A stretch of DNA of 64,000 nucleotides from Belliella pelovolcani (lineage in GTDB: Bacteria > Bacteroidota > Bacteroidia > Cytophagales > Cyclobacteriaceae), in the NCBI RefSeq assembly GCF_900156785.1, contig NZ_FTOP01000007.1, forward strand, positions 1 through 64,000. The letters run 5' to 3'. The translations under genes and the position numbers were made by a program. Below, piece after piece: positions 11,001-19,668 of the stretch (the stretch's first letter is position 1; the number at the start of each line of letters is the position of its first letter). A model generated the notes under the pieces. The model searched no databases and was not told where the DNA came from. It saw only the letters and a program-made list of their open reading frames with translations.

Positions 11001-11169
11001 AAATATTCAGGTAATTTCTTCAAGTGGTACAGTTGTTCAAGATATCGATTATCCTAATACGCTCAACCAGACATATAACTTTAGCACTCAGCTATTTTCA
11101 AAAGGTTTGTTTGTCGTGAAAATTACCAGCAACTCTTTGACGGAAACAAGAAGGCTGATCGTCCATTAG
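8098..11169 (+). CDS. Secreted M43-type zinc metalloprotease with T9SS sorting domain
   Basis: This is a large extracellular protease of the pappalysin-like M43 family. A hydrophobic signal peptide (LSFTLFLFLLSFSVYSQ) is followed by a propeptide region and the zinc-binding site HEIGHFLGLRH (first His about residue 259), with the downstream Met-turn ENYMDY near residue 317. The middle holds CARDB-like and MAM/jelly-roll-like repeats. The C-terminal 80 residues (IIYPNPARDVFSI ... KGLFVVKI) are a type A T9SS sorting domain, so export uses the type IX pathway. I take the ATG at 8098; the frame extends upstream only via a TTG overlapping the NifU-like gene. It probably degrades peptides or host proteins outside the cell. 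Confidence 0.93.
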   Translation: MVRIFHHLRVSLSFTLFLFLLSFSVYSQNFFGQPYQHMHDEKCGHTIIEKMQEEALGIYGSREFFESWVNDKMEEISKSPRIQARVQNERRVIPVVVHVIHNGTAVGQGANIPLSQIEAQIRTLNEDFRRLNPDRIQTPAEFQNVAADANIEFVLAKVDPRGIPTNGIVRVQGTKSVYDINDAALISEISSWPPEDYLNMWVVTLQQPFIGYATFPVSNLPGLNFSPTPRELDGVTMDYRYFGEGGNAVSGSRGRTTTHEIGHFLGLRHVWGDAQSSANGCEVDDFVEDTPNQQSPNNACRINNPLFSCGSRDMTENYMDYTPDACMNLFTQGQVARMNVVLEFSPRRGSLINNFATQDPNLPTIDLSIERIIDPQDLICSNDVTPTIELLNRGLNNITSATIEIRLNGNLIQSRNFSFNLATGEDAIVDFNPINLSGNGQDLFEARITQVNGQSSDGNPDNNSRNSRPIIQPEINIPYSLDLSTNIGDWIIRNPDNSLTWERVSLPISGSIQNLIRIQNYEYEAPGELDFFISPSINLANFPNAQLTFNMAHAPYNAAGFSDVLYVAVSTDCGNTFNIIDSPYDKDSNLLQTAPAILEEFIPNSNAQFRREIVNLAQYNDFDNVRVAFISRTGYGNNIYIKDIEVLATEQFRYKIDLNRLVSPGPINDGSQTNELVQITNTGNLPITSFILNRRTNNAAPQSFVARGASLNAGQSLNVEIPNSLTASGVSRVQYDLVFPNFDQNPGNESQLVQFNVRNTNTITAPWRQNFNATINLQPWSSVNTLSNQNSWDVIPLQNEAQSNLIRLDGSNSNEPQWVGSPKFNLSLSRQASIFYSIAASNQAPSTVFKVMGSTDGGVTYTELLRKTGAEINTVSSGSVNPNNRAEFNREFVDLSELAGSGRTNVRLAFVIENGSPSNDPVYIDDIELFLSANPEPVDPGLGNTIIYPNPARDVFSIAFNLQTYETVNIQVISSSGTVVQDIDYPNTLNQTYNFSTQLFSKGLFVVKITSNSLTETRRLIVH

Positions 11170-11220
11170 TATTTAATCATTAGAAAAAGTATTAGTCCAA
11201 ATATCAAAAGGGCACATTTA

Positions 11221-11251
11221 TTGGTGAAAATTAAATATAATTTTACCTTTA
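11221..11251 (+). promoter_or_regulatory. Possible promoter of the PASTA-protein operon
   Basis: TTGG at 11221 and TACCTTTA at 11244-11251 are separated by about 20 bases, close to the Bacteroidota TTTG-N19-TAnnTTTG pattern (last base differs). It lies 27 bases upstream of the PASTA gene. Confidence 0.4.
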
Positions 11252-11277
11252 TACGTTAGCTTAAAAAATCTATCTGC

Positions 11278-12051
11278 ATGAGCAAACTCAAAGATTCCTT
11301 AAAGAAAGTAGGGATTCATCTTCTTTTGATACTAGGTGCAACTACTCTTATCGCATTCTTGTTTCTAAAATTCTTTTTGCCATCTTACACCAACCACGGA
11401 CAAACTGTTTCCATTCCAGACTTGGAAGGGTTCAGCTATGAAGAACTGGATAGCTATCTAGGTGCTAGAAATTTGAATTATGAAATTGAATTGGATAGTG
11501 GGTTCAATGCAGACTTACCTCCATTGACTGTTCTCAAGCAACTTCCTCGAGCAGGGAGTCAAGTGAAATCTGGCAGAAAAATCTACATTACGCTCAATTC
11601 AAAAAATGCTCCTATGATCAAGATGCCAAACTTGGTCAATAGTCAATTGAAGAATGTGCAAGAAATCTTGTCTAATATTGGACTAGTCAGAGGGGAAATC
11701 AAATATGTGCCAGATATTGGAATCAATGTGGTTCTTGAGCAAAAATATAGAGGTCGAAACATTCCTGAAGGTTTTGAACTACCTAAAGGCTCTCAAATTG
11801 ACCTAGTTGTCGGTGACGGATTAGGAAATCAAATTCTTGATGTTCCTAACCTGATAGGTATGGACGAAATCGATGCGGAATTTCTGATCATTGGATCTGG
11901 CTTGAGGATGGGAAGACTCAACTATGTCACCACAGATACTGTTCCTCAAGGAACAATCGTAAGACAAATCCCTCCTTCTGGCGCAGAGGTCAAAACAGGA
12001 GAGCCAATAGATCTTTGGATTTCAGAAATAGCAAAACAAAGAGATTTTTAA
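11278..12051 (+). CDS. Membrane-anchored PASTA-domain protein
   Basis: A short cytoplasmic N-terminus and one membrane helix (about residues 12-33, LLLILGATTLIAFLFLKFF) precede three PASTA domains at roughly 42-108, 112-182 and 186-253. Each carries the pattern of a Pro-Asn-Leu start and a closing IxLWxS or LVVGDG strand. PASTA domains bind muropeptides or beta-lactams and are usually attached to Ser/Thr kinases or penicillin-binding proteins; here there is no kinase, so this is a free PASTA protein, common in Bacteroidota. The stop overlaps the start of the next gene by one base (TAATG), pointing to translational coupling. Confidence 0.88.
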   Translation: MSKLKDSLKKVGIHLLLILGATTLIAFLFLKFFLPSYTNHGQTVSIPDLEGFSYEELDSYLGARNLNYEIELDSGFNADLPPLTVLKQLPRAGSQVKSGRKIYITLNSKNAPMIKMPNLVNSQLKNVQEILSNIGLVRGEIKYVPDIGINVVLEQKYRGRNIPEGFELPKGSQIDLVVGDGLGNQILDVPNLIGMDEIDAEFLIIGSGLRMGRLNYVTTDTVPQGTIVRQIPPSGAEVKTGEPIDLWISEIAKQRDF

Positions 12052-13886
12052 TGAAAAATAATTGGGCAATAGGTTTACTTTTTGTCAGCATGCTCTTGCT
12101 GTGCATCAGTGAGTCTTTTGCCCAATTCCAACAGCTTCCTACCCCTGTCAGCGAAACATCAAACAGATTTTTTCAAGGAAGAATACTAGAAGATCAAATA
12201 TTGTCACTCCCATTCTGGGATGATTTTAGTACCAAGGGAATCAGGTCAGACTTATGGATCAATGATGGTGTGACGCATTCTTACACAGTTGCTAATGGAG
12301 CACCCAGCCTTGGAGTTGCTTTATTCGACGGCATTGCATCCAATGGCAGACAATATGATAACAACCCATTGGCACAAGGCTTTGCAGATCAATTGACCTC
12401 AAGGCCAATCGACCTAAATACTCTAAGTGATAGCGAAAAAGAAACTGTATTTCTAAGCTTCTATTGGCAGCCTGCAGGTAAAGCAGAAATGCCAGATATC
12501 AATGACCAAATCACATTACAGTTTTTGAATCAAGCTGGAGAGTGGGTTGAAATATGGAACCAATTTGGGGAATTGGAAGCACAGAGACTTTTTTTTACGC
12601 AAGAAATCTTCCAAGTGACAGAAGAATTTCAGCATGAAAGCTTTCAATTTCGATTTCAAGCAAGAGGGAGGCTATCAGGGCCATTTGACACTTGGTTGAT
12701 TGATTATGTCTACTTGAATAAAAACAGAAGCCTACTAGACAGGAATGCAATAGATCGAACCTTGACAGAAACAAATTCCCCTATTTTTGAAAAACATGCA
12801 TCAGTACCTCTTTTTGAGTTGACAGCTGAACCAGAGCAATATCTGACCAATACAGGAAATGAATTTAAAAATCTGGAAAACAGGTTTCGTGCGATGGAAT
12901 ACACCATTGAGTTACGTGATTTGGAAACTCAAAACTCCCTTTTCAAAATCAACAATAATACACCTTTTAACCCAGTACCTCTAGCTTTGGAGAGAAGAGG
13001 TTTCAGTTCAAACCCCATCTCTTCGATACCATTGCCTGAATCAGAGGGTGATTTGGAACTGGTGACATACTTGAGCTCTGGCGATGGGGTTTTATTCCAG
13101 ATCGTTGAAGGAGATAGCATTTTTTATCCTGAAGTAGATCTTAGAATCAATGATACAGTCAGGACGATTGTTTCTGTTAGAGACTATTTTGCCTATGATG
13201 ATGGAAAAGTCGATTATTCTGCTGGGATCAATCAGAGATCTGGCATGCTTGCCGTCAGATATGAGAAAACACAAAATGCCTTTCTCAAAGGAATCAGCAT
13301 CAACTTTACTAATTTTCTGCAATTCGACAGGGGCATAGATATCATGGTCTGGGGTAATCTTGACTCAGAACCACTCTATGTCAAAGAGAGTTTGATTCCA
13401 AGAAAAGAAAGCATAGAAGAATTCTCCTTCTTTGAAATTGATGAAAATATCCTGCTACCTGATGTGTTTTATGTGGGTTTTACGCAGTTCACTAATGACT
13501 TCATCCACGTAGGATTAGATAAAACCAGAGACAACGGAGAAGAAATCTTTTACAATGTGGCTGGAAGCTGGCAGCAAAATGAATTTGTAAGTGGCTCGCT
13601 GATGATTAGACCGCATCTCAGTCAGTCGCCACCAGTAGAAGAGTCTGAGGCCATTACTACCGAAAAATTAAGATTATATCCTAATCCAGTCATCGATCAA
13701 TTAAGAATTGATGGGCAATTTGAATTGATTCAAGTTTTGGATCCATATGGTAGGAGAATAAATATACAATCCGAAGAGCTAGAAAATGGTAAAATCCTTA
13801 ATTTTGCAGGGCAAATGCGTGGAATGTATTTGATCAATGTCTTGGAGCATGGCAAACCACAATCATACAGAATACTAGTCAAATAA
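12051..13886 (+). CDS. Secreted protein with T9SS sorting domain
   Basis: This 611-aa exported protein begins with a signal peptide (LLFVSMLLLCISESFAQ). The middle contains a MAM/LamG-like jelly-roll region (DDFSTKGIRSDLWINDGVTH ... FQFRFQARGRLSGPFDTWLID). The last 75 residues (LRLYPNPVIDQLRIDG ... GMYLINVLEHGK) form a type A T9SS sorting domain. I chose the ATG at 12051 because the longer frame starts from TTG inside the PASTA gene; the TAATG overlap suggests co-translation with it. No enzymatic motif was seen. It is likely a cell-surface or adhesive protein. Confidence 0.85.
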   Translation: MKNNWAIGLLFVSMLLLCISESFAQFQQLPTPVSETSNRFFQGRILEDQILSLPFWDDFSTKGIRSDLWINDGVTHSYTVANGAPSLGVALFDGIASNGRQYDNNPLAQGFADQLTSRPIDLNTLSDSEKETVFLSFYWQPAGKAEMPDINDQITLQFLNQAGEWVEIWNQFGELEAQRLFFTQEIFQVTEEFQHESFQFRFQARGRLSGPFDTWLIDYVYLNKNRSLLDRNAIDRTLTETNSPIFEKHASVPLFELTAEPEQYLTNTGNEFKNLENRFRAMEYTIELRDLETQNSLFKINNNTPFNPVPLALERRGFSSNPISSIPLPESEGDLELVTYLSSGDGVLFQIVEGDSIFYPEVDLRINDTVRTIVSVRDYFAYDDGKVDYSAGINQRSGMLAVRYEKTQNAFLKGISINFTNFLQFDRGIDIMVWGNLDSEPLYVKESLIPRKESIEEFSFFEIDENILLPDVFYVGFTQFTNDFIHVGLDKTRDNGEEIFYNVAGSWQQNEFVSGSLMIRPHLSQSPPVEESEAITTEKLRLYPNPVIDQLRIDGQFELIQVLDPYGRRINIQSEELENGKILNFAGQMRGMYLINVLEHGKPQSYRILVK

Positions 13887-13891
13887 ATCAT

Positions 13892-14194
13892 ATGGAAGAT
13901 ATCAACGTAGAAGAGCTCAAACAAAGATTAGACAATAAAGAAGAATTTGTATTCATCGATGTAAGAGAAGAATGGGAATACGAAGAAGATAACTTGGGAG
14001 CATTGAATATCCCACTTGGAACACTCCCGCATCAATTAGAAGAAATTGAAAAATATAAAAACCAGGAGATCGTCATCCACTGTCGTTCTGGTGCAAGAAG
14101 TGGAAATGCTAAGAAATTTTTGGAAACCAAAGGCTATTCTAAAGTAAGAAATGTCCTTGGTGGTATCATGGCTTTCAGAGCATTAGAAGATTAA
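13892..14194 (+). CDS. Rhodanese-like sulfurtransferase domain protein
   Basis: This is a single-domain rhodanese of 100 aa. The family pattern is visible: FIDVREEWEYEEDNLGALNIPLG at the N-terminus and the active-site loop HCRSGARSG with the catalytic cysteine near residue 69. Such proteins carry sulfane sulfur as a persulfide, in sulfur trafficking or detoxification. It starts five bases after the preceding T9SS gene, so it probably belongs to the same transcript, which ends at the hairpin at 14221-14257. Confidence 0.93.
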   Translation: MEDINVEELKQRLDNKEEFVFIDVREEWEYEEDNLGALNIPLGTLPHQLEEIEKYKNQEIVIHCRSGARSGNAKKFLETKGYSKVRNVLGGIMAFRALED

Positions 14195-14220
14195 AAAATC
14201 CTGATGCTGATAGATTAAAT

Positions 14221-14257
14221 CAAAACAGCCATCCAAGAATTTTGGATGGCTGTTTTG
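14221..14257. terminator. Bidirectional terminator between the rhodanese gene and dnaB
   Basis: A 16-bp perfect stem (14221-14236 with 14242-14257) flanked by T-rich sequence on both strands lies between two convergent genes and can serve both. Confidence 0.85.
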
Positions 14258-14267
14258 ATTTTTCCTT

Positions 14268-15854
14268 TTAAAACGGTGCTGGTTCATCGCTTCCAAAACC
14301 TCCTGGAAATCCTCCTCCTTCATCACCTCCATTGGCTTTAGATTGGAGTCTGATGGTATTGCCACTTTCGAAACCTTGACCACTTGCACTGCTGGGGAAT
14401 TTGGATCCATAAAGGGCATCTTGTGGCTTATATGGCACATTCAATTCTAGATCGGTAAATCTGGTATACTTTCCGATAAATCTCAATTTCACTGTTTCCA
14501 AAGAACCATTTCTGTGCTTGGCAATAATCACCTCACCTACTCCCATGGTAGAATTACCCTCCTCGTCTTCATTGATACCGTAATATTCAGGCCTATAGAG
14601 GAACATGACCATATCCGCATCTTGCTCAATAGCACCTGATTCCCTCAAATCTGAAAGTTGAGGCCGCTTATCTCCTCCCCTTGTCTCCACTGCCCTAGAT
14701 AACTGAGAAAGTGCGATCACAGGTACTTCCAATTCTTTTGCGATCATTTTCAATGACCTTGAAATACTTGCAATCTCCTGCTCCCTATTTCCTCCACCTC
14801 CAGACTTGGAATCACCTGACATCAGCTGCAAGTAATCAATTACAATCATCTGAATATCATGCTGGGCCTTGAGCTTCCTACATTTTGCCCTGAGCTCTAG
14901 AATGGATAGAGCAGGTGTATCATCTACAAAAAGCGGTGCTTTGGAAAGCTTAGCAGTTTTGTGAACCAACTGCTCCCATTCATAATCCGCTAGATTTCCT
15001 TTTTTGATTTTCTCTGAATCCAATTCTGCCTCTGATGAAATCAATCTATTCACCAACTGCACAGATGACATCTCCAATGAGAAAATTGCAACAGGTCTAT
15101 TGTGATCTACCGCAGCATTTCTCAAAACAGAAAGTACAAAGGCCGTCTTACCCATCGCAGGTCGCGCAGCGATGATCACCAAGTCAGATTTTTGCCAGCC
15201 TGAAGTAACTCTATCAAGAGCAGTAAAACCACTAGGCACACCTGTCAAACCATCCTTTTGACCTTTTTTGGCTTCCAACTCCATGATGGCTGTTTTCATG
15301 ATCGAGCGCATATCGGAATAATTTTTCCTGATATTTTTCTCTGATATTTCAAAAAGAGATGACTCCATCTTATCTAAAAGCTCAAATACGTCCGTAGTAT
15401 CTTCGAAAGCCTCTTTCTGAATTTCTGAAGCTATGCTAATCAAATCACGCTTCATTGCCTGTTCGGTGATGATTCTGGCGTGATATTCAATATTGGCGGC
15501 AGAAGAAATCTTGGAAGTCAGCTCAGTGATAAAAAATGCTCCTCCAGCAATTTCTAGTTTACCATTTTTCCTCAATTGATTGGTAACAGTCAACATATCT
15601 ATGGGTTGACTATCACTGAACAAATCTAGAATGGCAGTATAGATTACTTTGTGTGATTCCTTGTAAAAACTCTCAGGTCGTAAAATATCCACAACTTGAG
15701 TCAGGGCATCCTTCTCAAGCATCAATGCGCCCAAGACAGCTTCTTCCAACTCTATTGCTTGGGGTGGAAGCTTCCCTACCCCTGATATTCCAGCCAAATC
15801 AGGCTTTTTTCTTCCTAAAATTCTATCTTTTCCCTGTGGATTATTCTCTGCCAT
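14268..15854 (-). CDS. dnaB: Replicative DNA helicase DnaB
   Basis: DnaB is the hexameric 5'-3' helicase that unwinds DNA at the fork and binds DnaG. The N-terminal domain (LPPQAIELEEAVLGALMLEK) is followed by the RecA-like domain with Walker A ARPAMGKTAF, the Walker B-like region IVIDYLQLM and the arginine-finger region QLSRAVETRGGDKRPQLSDL. There is no intein. The tail is Gly/Ser/Pro-rich (EGGGFPGGFGSDEPAPF). I start at the ATG at 15854 (MAENNPQG); a longer frame begins nine codons upstream. Product is 528 aa. Confidence 0.96.
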   Translation of the reverse strand: MAENNPQGKDRILGRKKPDLAGISGVGKLPPQAIELEEAVLGALMLEKDALTQVVDILRPESFYKESHKVIYTAILDLFSDSQPIDMLTVTNQLRKNGKLEIAGGAFFITELTSKISSAANIEYHARIITEQAMKRDLISIASEIQKEAFEDTTDVFELLDKMESSLFEISEKNIRKNYSDMRSIMKTAIMELEAKKGQKDGLTGVPSGFTALDRVTSGWQKSDLVIIAARPAMGKTAFVLSVLRNAAVDHNRPVAIFSLEMSSVQLVNRLISSEAELDSEKIKKGNLADYEWEQLVHKTAKLSKAPLFVDDTPALSILELRAKCRKLKAQHDIQMIVIDYLQLMSGDSKSGGGGNREQEIASISRSLKMIAKELEVPVIALSQLSRAVETRGGDKRPQLSDLRESGAIEQDADMVMFLYRPEYYGINEDEEGNSTMGVGEVIIAKHRNGSLETVKLRFIGKYTRFTDLELNVPYKPQDALYGSKFPSSASGQGFESGNTIRLQSKANGGDEGGGFPGGFGSDEPAPF

Positions 15855-16046
15855 AGAAACAAATGTAAGCTGTTTATGCAAAAGGTTTTGAACAATTTAT
15901 GCACGAGTTATCAACACCCCAATTAATCAACGGATAATCAAAGCACTAGCGTATGGCATGCAATTATTCTGTCAAAAAAAGGAAATAAAAATCATTTCAG
16001 ACTAATATTTGCTAAGAAGGTTCTAATTTTAATCTTCAGAAAAATT

Positions 16047-17417
16047 ATGAAAAAGCAATATCATTTTATAGCCATCGGCGGAGCAGTGATGCATAATCTT
16101 GCCCTTTCTATGGTGGCCAAAGGCTACAAAGTCAGTGGTTCTGATGACGAAATTTATGAACCCTCAAAAAGTAGACTCTTACAAGCAGGCATCTTACCAA
16201 ATGAAAAGGGATGGTTTCCAAAAAAAATCCACGCTGACCTAGACGGAATCATCCTAGGTATGCATGCTAGAATTGATAATCCTGAACTTGTTAGAGCCAA
16301 GGAGCTAGGAATCCCTGTCTATTCTTTTCCTGAATTTATCTACAATCAAAGCAAAGATAAAACTAGAGTAGTAATCTCAGGAAGTCATGGAAAGACGAGT
16401 ATCACTTCGATGATTTTGCATGTGCTCAAAAATGAAGGACTGGATTTTGATTACTTGGTTGGCGCACAGTTAGATGGTTTCGACCTAATGGTCAAGCTAT
16501 CAGATGCGCCTATCATCATCATTGAAGGTGACGAATATTTGACTTCACCGCTAGACAGAAGACCAAAGTTCTTTCATTACCACCATGATATACTTCTGAT
16601 GAGTGGCATAGCTTGGGATCATTTTAATGTATTTCCAACTTTTGAAAAATATGTTGAGCAATTTGAAAAACTGGCCGAAATGACTGCTAAAGGTGGGACT
16701 TTCATCTACTGCGAAAAAGATCCAATTGTCAAAAAAATTGGTGAATCCCATAAAGAAGCAGCGATCAAGCTAATTCCATACGAAGCCCATCCAAGTAAGA
16801 TTGTCGACGGGAAAACCATCTTATTGGCTGATCAGATGGAACTTCCCATCCACATATTCGGAGACCATAACCTTCAAAATCTTCAAGGTGCTATTCATGT
16901 TTGTGAAAGTCTAGGTGTGAAGAATGCAGCTTTTTATAAGCATATTCAAACATTCAAAGGCGCTGCCAAAAGGCAAGAAATACTCGCAGAATCAAGTGAT
17001 GCTGTATTGTATAGGGATTTTGCCCACGCGCCTTCCAAACTCAAAGCAACTGTAAATGCAGTAAAAAACCAATTCCCAAATAGAAAGCTAATAGCTGTAC
17101 AAGAATTGCACACCTACAGCTCTCTCAATAAGGAATTTATCCATAATTATGCACATACTTTTGATCAAGCTGATATAGCCATTATCTATTTGAATCCAAA
17201 AGCCGTATCTTTGAAAAAGCTAGAGTTGATGGATGAAAACACATTGAAAGCAGGTTTTCAGCGCCATGATTTACTTGTATTCACTCAAATAGACCAACTC
17301 AAATCATTCCTAGAACAACAAAATTATCAAGACACTAACTTGCTTTTGATGAGTTCGGGTAATTATGACGACATGGATCTATCCATACTTAAAAACAAAA
17401 TCAACAAAAACCTTTAA
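16047..17417 (+). CDS. mpl: Mur ligase of the Mpl type (peptidoglycan recycling)
   Basis: Mpl ligates recycled tripeptide L-Ala-D-Glu-mDAP to UDP-MurNAc. The protein has the three-domain Mur ligase layout: N-terminal Rossmann-like domain (IAIGGAVMHNLALSMVAKGYKVSGSD), the ATP-binding loop SGSHGKTSI at residues 111-119, and a central-domain signature HYHHDILLMSGIAWDHFN. The C-terminal domain shows RDFAHAPSKL, where MurC/Mpl have a D(F/Y)AHHP motif. The length of 456 aa matches Mpl. In Cytophagales this protein is often annotated simply as peptidoglycan synthetase. The next gene starts two bases after its stop. Confidence 0.88.
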   Translation: MKKQYHFIAIGGAVMHNLALSMVAKGYKVSGSDDEIYEPSKSRLLQAGILPNEKGWFPKKIHADLDGIILGMHARIDNPELVRAKELGIPVYSFPEFIYNQSKDKTRVVISGSHGKTSITSMILHVLKNEGLDFDYLVGAQLDGFDLMVKLSDAPIIIIEGDEYLTSPLDRRPKFFHYHHDILLMSGIAWDHFNVFPTFEKYVEQFEKLAEMTAKGGTFIYCEKDPIVKKIGESHKEAAIKLIPYEAHPSKIVDGKTILLADQMELPIHIFGDHNLQNLQGAIHVCESLGVKNAAFYKHIQTFKGAAKRQEILAESSDAVLYRDFAHAPSKLKATVNAVKNQFPNRKLIAVQELHTYSSLNKEFIHNYAHTFDQADIAIIYLNPKAVSLKKLELMDENTLKAGFQRHDLLVFTQIDQLKSFLEQQNYQDTNLLLMSSGNYDDMDLSILKNKINKNL

Positions 17418-17418
17418 G

Positions 17419-18225
17419 ATGAATTTAAATATCAAAACCCCAATTGCCTTTTTTGACCTTGAAGCTACGGGAACAAACATATCTACTGACAGAATTGTAG
17501 AAATTTCCATTGTCAAAGTACAGCCGGATGGTACGGAGGAAATCAAAACCATGAAAATCAACCCTACCATCCCAATTCCATTGGAATCATCGCTGATCCA
17601 TGGCATCTATGATGCTGATATCAAAGACGCCCCTACTTTTAAGGATGCATCTAAAGAACTGCATCAGTTCTTCGCAGGTGCGGACTTAGCAGGTTTCAAT
17701 GTCTTGAAATATGATATCCCTTTGTTGGTTGAGGAGTTTTTGAGAGCGGGGATTGATTTTGATATTGAAAAAAGAAACTTGCTTGATGCACAGAAGATTT
17801 TTCACTTGATGGAAAAAAGAAACCTTTCTTCAGCCTATAAATTTTACTGTGGCAAGACTTTAGAAAATGCACACAGTGCTGAAGCGGATACCATAGCCAC
17901 CTACGAGGTGTTCAAAGCCCAAATAGAAAGGTACGAGGGGGAAGAAGCGGAAGACTTATTGGGTAATAAGTTGGGTGTTTTTCAAAATGACATGAAAAAA
18001 ATCCACCAATTACTCAATGAAAAAATGGTTGACCTCGCTGGTCGATTTATTTTCAATGAAAGTGGTGAGGAATGTTTCAACTTTGGAAAACACAAAGGAA
18101 AAACCATCGTCCAAGTACTCAAAGAAGAGCCTTCTTACTATGATTGGATGATGAAAGGTGACTTCCCGCTAGATACCAAAAGGAAATTCACACAAGTAAA
18201 GCTGAGAAGCTTCAACATGGGTTAA
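17419..18225 (+). CDS. DnaQ-like 3'-5' exonuclease with ExoX-like C-terminal domain
   Basis: The first 180 residues are a DEDD exonuclease: the ExoI motif FFDLEATGTN near residue 12, a middle motif FNVLKYDIPLL, and HSAEADTIATYEVF containing the ExoIII motif H-x4-D. The final 50 residues (CFNFGKHKGKTIVQVLKEEPSYYDWMM) match the small domain found at the end of ExoX-like proteins. Role is DNA proofreading or repair trimming. I start at the ATG at 17419, two bases after the Mpl stop; a longer frame lies inside mpl. Product 268 aa, with a bidirectional terminator after it. Confidence 0.92.
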   Translation: MNLNIKTPIAFFDLEATGTNISTDRIVEISIVKVQPDGTEEIKTMKINPTIPIPLESSLIHGIYDADIKDAPTFKDASKELHQFFAGADLAGFNVLKYDIPLLVEEFLRAGIDFDIEKRNLLDAQKIFHLMEKRNLSSAYKFYCGKTLENAHSAEADTIATYEVFKAQIERYEGEEAEDLLGNKLGVFQNDMKKIHQLLNEKMVDLAGRFIFNESGEECFNFGKHKGKTIVQVLKEEPSYYDWMMKGDFPLDTKRKFTQVKLRSFNMG

Positions 18226-18244
18226 TATCAAACATAACGACATT

Positions 18245-18274
18245 AAAAAACCAGACTTAGCGTCTGGTTTTTTT
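18245..18274. terminator. Bidirectional terminator between exonuclease and M48 genes
   Basis: The stem ccagac/gtctgg is extended by A6 and T7 flanks (18245-18274) between convergent genes, so it can stop transcription from both sides. Confidence 0.8.
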
Positions 18275-18277
18275 AAT

Positions 18278-19087
18278 TTATTGCTGCTTGTTACTCTTTT
18301 CGTAATACTCCATTGATTTGGGCATCTGCTTGTTGAGCTCCTCGATTCTTCTGTTTGGCCCTGGGTGCGTAGACAAGAAATCTGGTGGTCTATTTCCACT
18401 AGCCCCAGCATTCATTCTTTCCCAAAATGCAGGCGCTACTCTTGGGTCATAACCCGCCAAAGCCATGAAATCCAATCCTAATTGGTCTGCTTCTAATTCA
18501 TGTCTTCTTGAAAAACTCAACATCCCTAGCTGTCCTCCATAGCCTACAGCTTGGAGAAAAATATTTTGAGTCAAAGTAGGGTTTTGCCCCATGGCCACTT
18601 GAACCCCACCAATTAGGCCATTGAGCACTAATCCATTAGACATCCTTTCTCTTGCATGACTAGCTATTGCATGGGCTACTTCGTGACCCATTACTACTGC
18701 TACCCCTGCTTCATCTTGACAGATCGGCATAATACCAGTGTAGAAAGCCACTTTTCCCCCCGGCATACACCAAGCATTGACTTGCTCACTTTCGATCAGG
18801 TTAAATTCCCAAGCAAATCCTTCTAAAGCCTTTTCATATCCACGCTCCGCCATATATTTGGACACCGCATCAGCAATTCTTCTACCAACCTTCACTACCA
18901 TTTGACCTTCTGCTGTATTAGTGACCAGCTTACTTTCACTCAGTACTTGAGCATATTGATCGTAAGACATAGGGAGGATTTCAGCATTGCTGACCAAACT
19001 AAGCTGGTTTCTGCCACTTAGAGGCACCTTAGCACAGGAATAAGTAATAATTCCAACGAGAAACAAAATTGATATTTTCTTGAACAT
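18278..19087 (-). CDS. M48-family zinc metallopeptidase lipoprotein (BepA/LoiP-like)
   Basis: A lipoprotein signal (LFLVGIITYSC, Cys18) places it at the outer or inner membrane facing the periplasm. The M48 zinc site is GHEVAHAIASHARERM, with the downstream third ligand Glu in RRHELEADQLGLDFMALAGYDP. Such peptidases degrade misfolded outer-membrane proteins. At 269 aa it has the catalytic domain only, with no TPR tail as in BepA. It stands alone and convergent to the exonuclease gene. Confidence 0.94.
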   Translation of the reverse strand: MFKKISILFLVGIITYSCAKVPLSGRNQLSLVSNAEILPMSYDQYAQVLSESKLVTNTAEGQMVVKVGRRIADAVSKYMAERGYEKALEGFAWEFNLIESEQVNAWCMPGGKVAFYTGIMPICQDEAGVAVVMGHEVAHAIASHARERMSNGLVLNGLIGGVQVAMGQNPTLTQNIFLQAVGYGGQLGMLSFSRRHELEADQLGLDFMALAGYDPRVAPAFWERMNAGASGNRPPDFLSTHPGPNRRIEELNKQMPKSMEYYEKSNKQQ

Positions 19088-19188
19088 AACAGTAAGAATA
19101 TTTTCACGAAAATGCCCAAAAAAGATGCCATATCAAAAAGCTTTTTATAATTTTCAATTAAATTGAAGTTTCTTGAAAAAACAAACTT

Positions 19189-19668
19189 ATGACTCCAGAA
19201 GCAAAATCCTATCTCAGTAAAATGACAAACCCTTTTATATTTTGGTGGGCCATGCTTTTCAAGCTACCCTCAGCGATATTTTGGAGGCTTAAAATCAAAA
19301 CTCTAACTCCTGACCAATGTCAAGTTAGTATTCCCTTTTTCTGGAGATCTCAGAATCCCTTTAAATCAATATACTTTGCAGCATTGGCTGGTGCAGCTGA
19401 ACTTAGCACAGGAGCTTTATGCCAATTGTCGATGGCGGGGAAAGGAAAATACAGCATGCTTGTTGTAGATTTCAGAGCTGAATATTATAAAAAAGCCAAT
19501 CAAAAAATCACCTTCACTTGCGATCAAGGGAAAGAACTTACTGCTATCATTGATCAACTTCAAGTGGAAGAAACAGGTAAACTAACCATGATTTCTACGG
19601 GTACCAACGCCAGTGAGGAGATTGTGGCCAAATTTTATGTCACATGGTCCTTTAAGAAAAAAGCCTGA
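19189..19668 (+). CDS. DUF4442 hot-dog fold protein (putative thioesterase)
   Basis: The sequence (KLPSAIFWRLKIKTLTPDQCQVSIPFFWRSQNPFKSIY ... AALAGAAELSTGALCQ) fits DUF4442, a hot-dog-fold family related to PaaI acyl-CoA thioesterases. The conserved FAALAGAAELS helix is where the hot-dog active-site region lies. No classic catalytic Asp/Glu can be named with confidence. The gene is single and abuts the end of the convergent exported-protein gene with no gap. Specific substrate unknown. Confidence 0.8.
   Translation: MTPEAKSYLSKMTNPFIFWWAMLFKLPSAIFWRLKIKTLTPDQCQVSIPFFWRSQNPFKSIYFAALAGAAELSTGALCQLSMAGKGKYSMLVVDFRAEYYKKANQKITFTCDQGKELTAIIDQLQVEETGKLTMISTGTNASEEIVAKFYVTWSFKKKA

Noticed and set aside
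14183-14440. 85-codon frame over the end of dnaB
   Set aside because: Runs in another frame over conserved dnaB sequence and across the terminator hairpin.
15898-15917. DnaA-box-like sequences (TTATGCACG, TTATCAACA) upstream of dnaB
   Set aside because: Each has at least one mismatch to TTATCCACA and there is no cluster or AT-rich unwinding block; no origin is called for the chromosome here.
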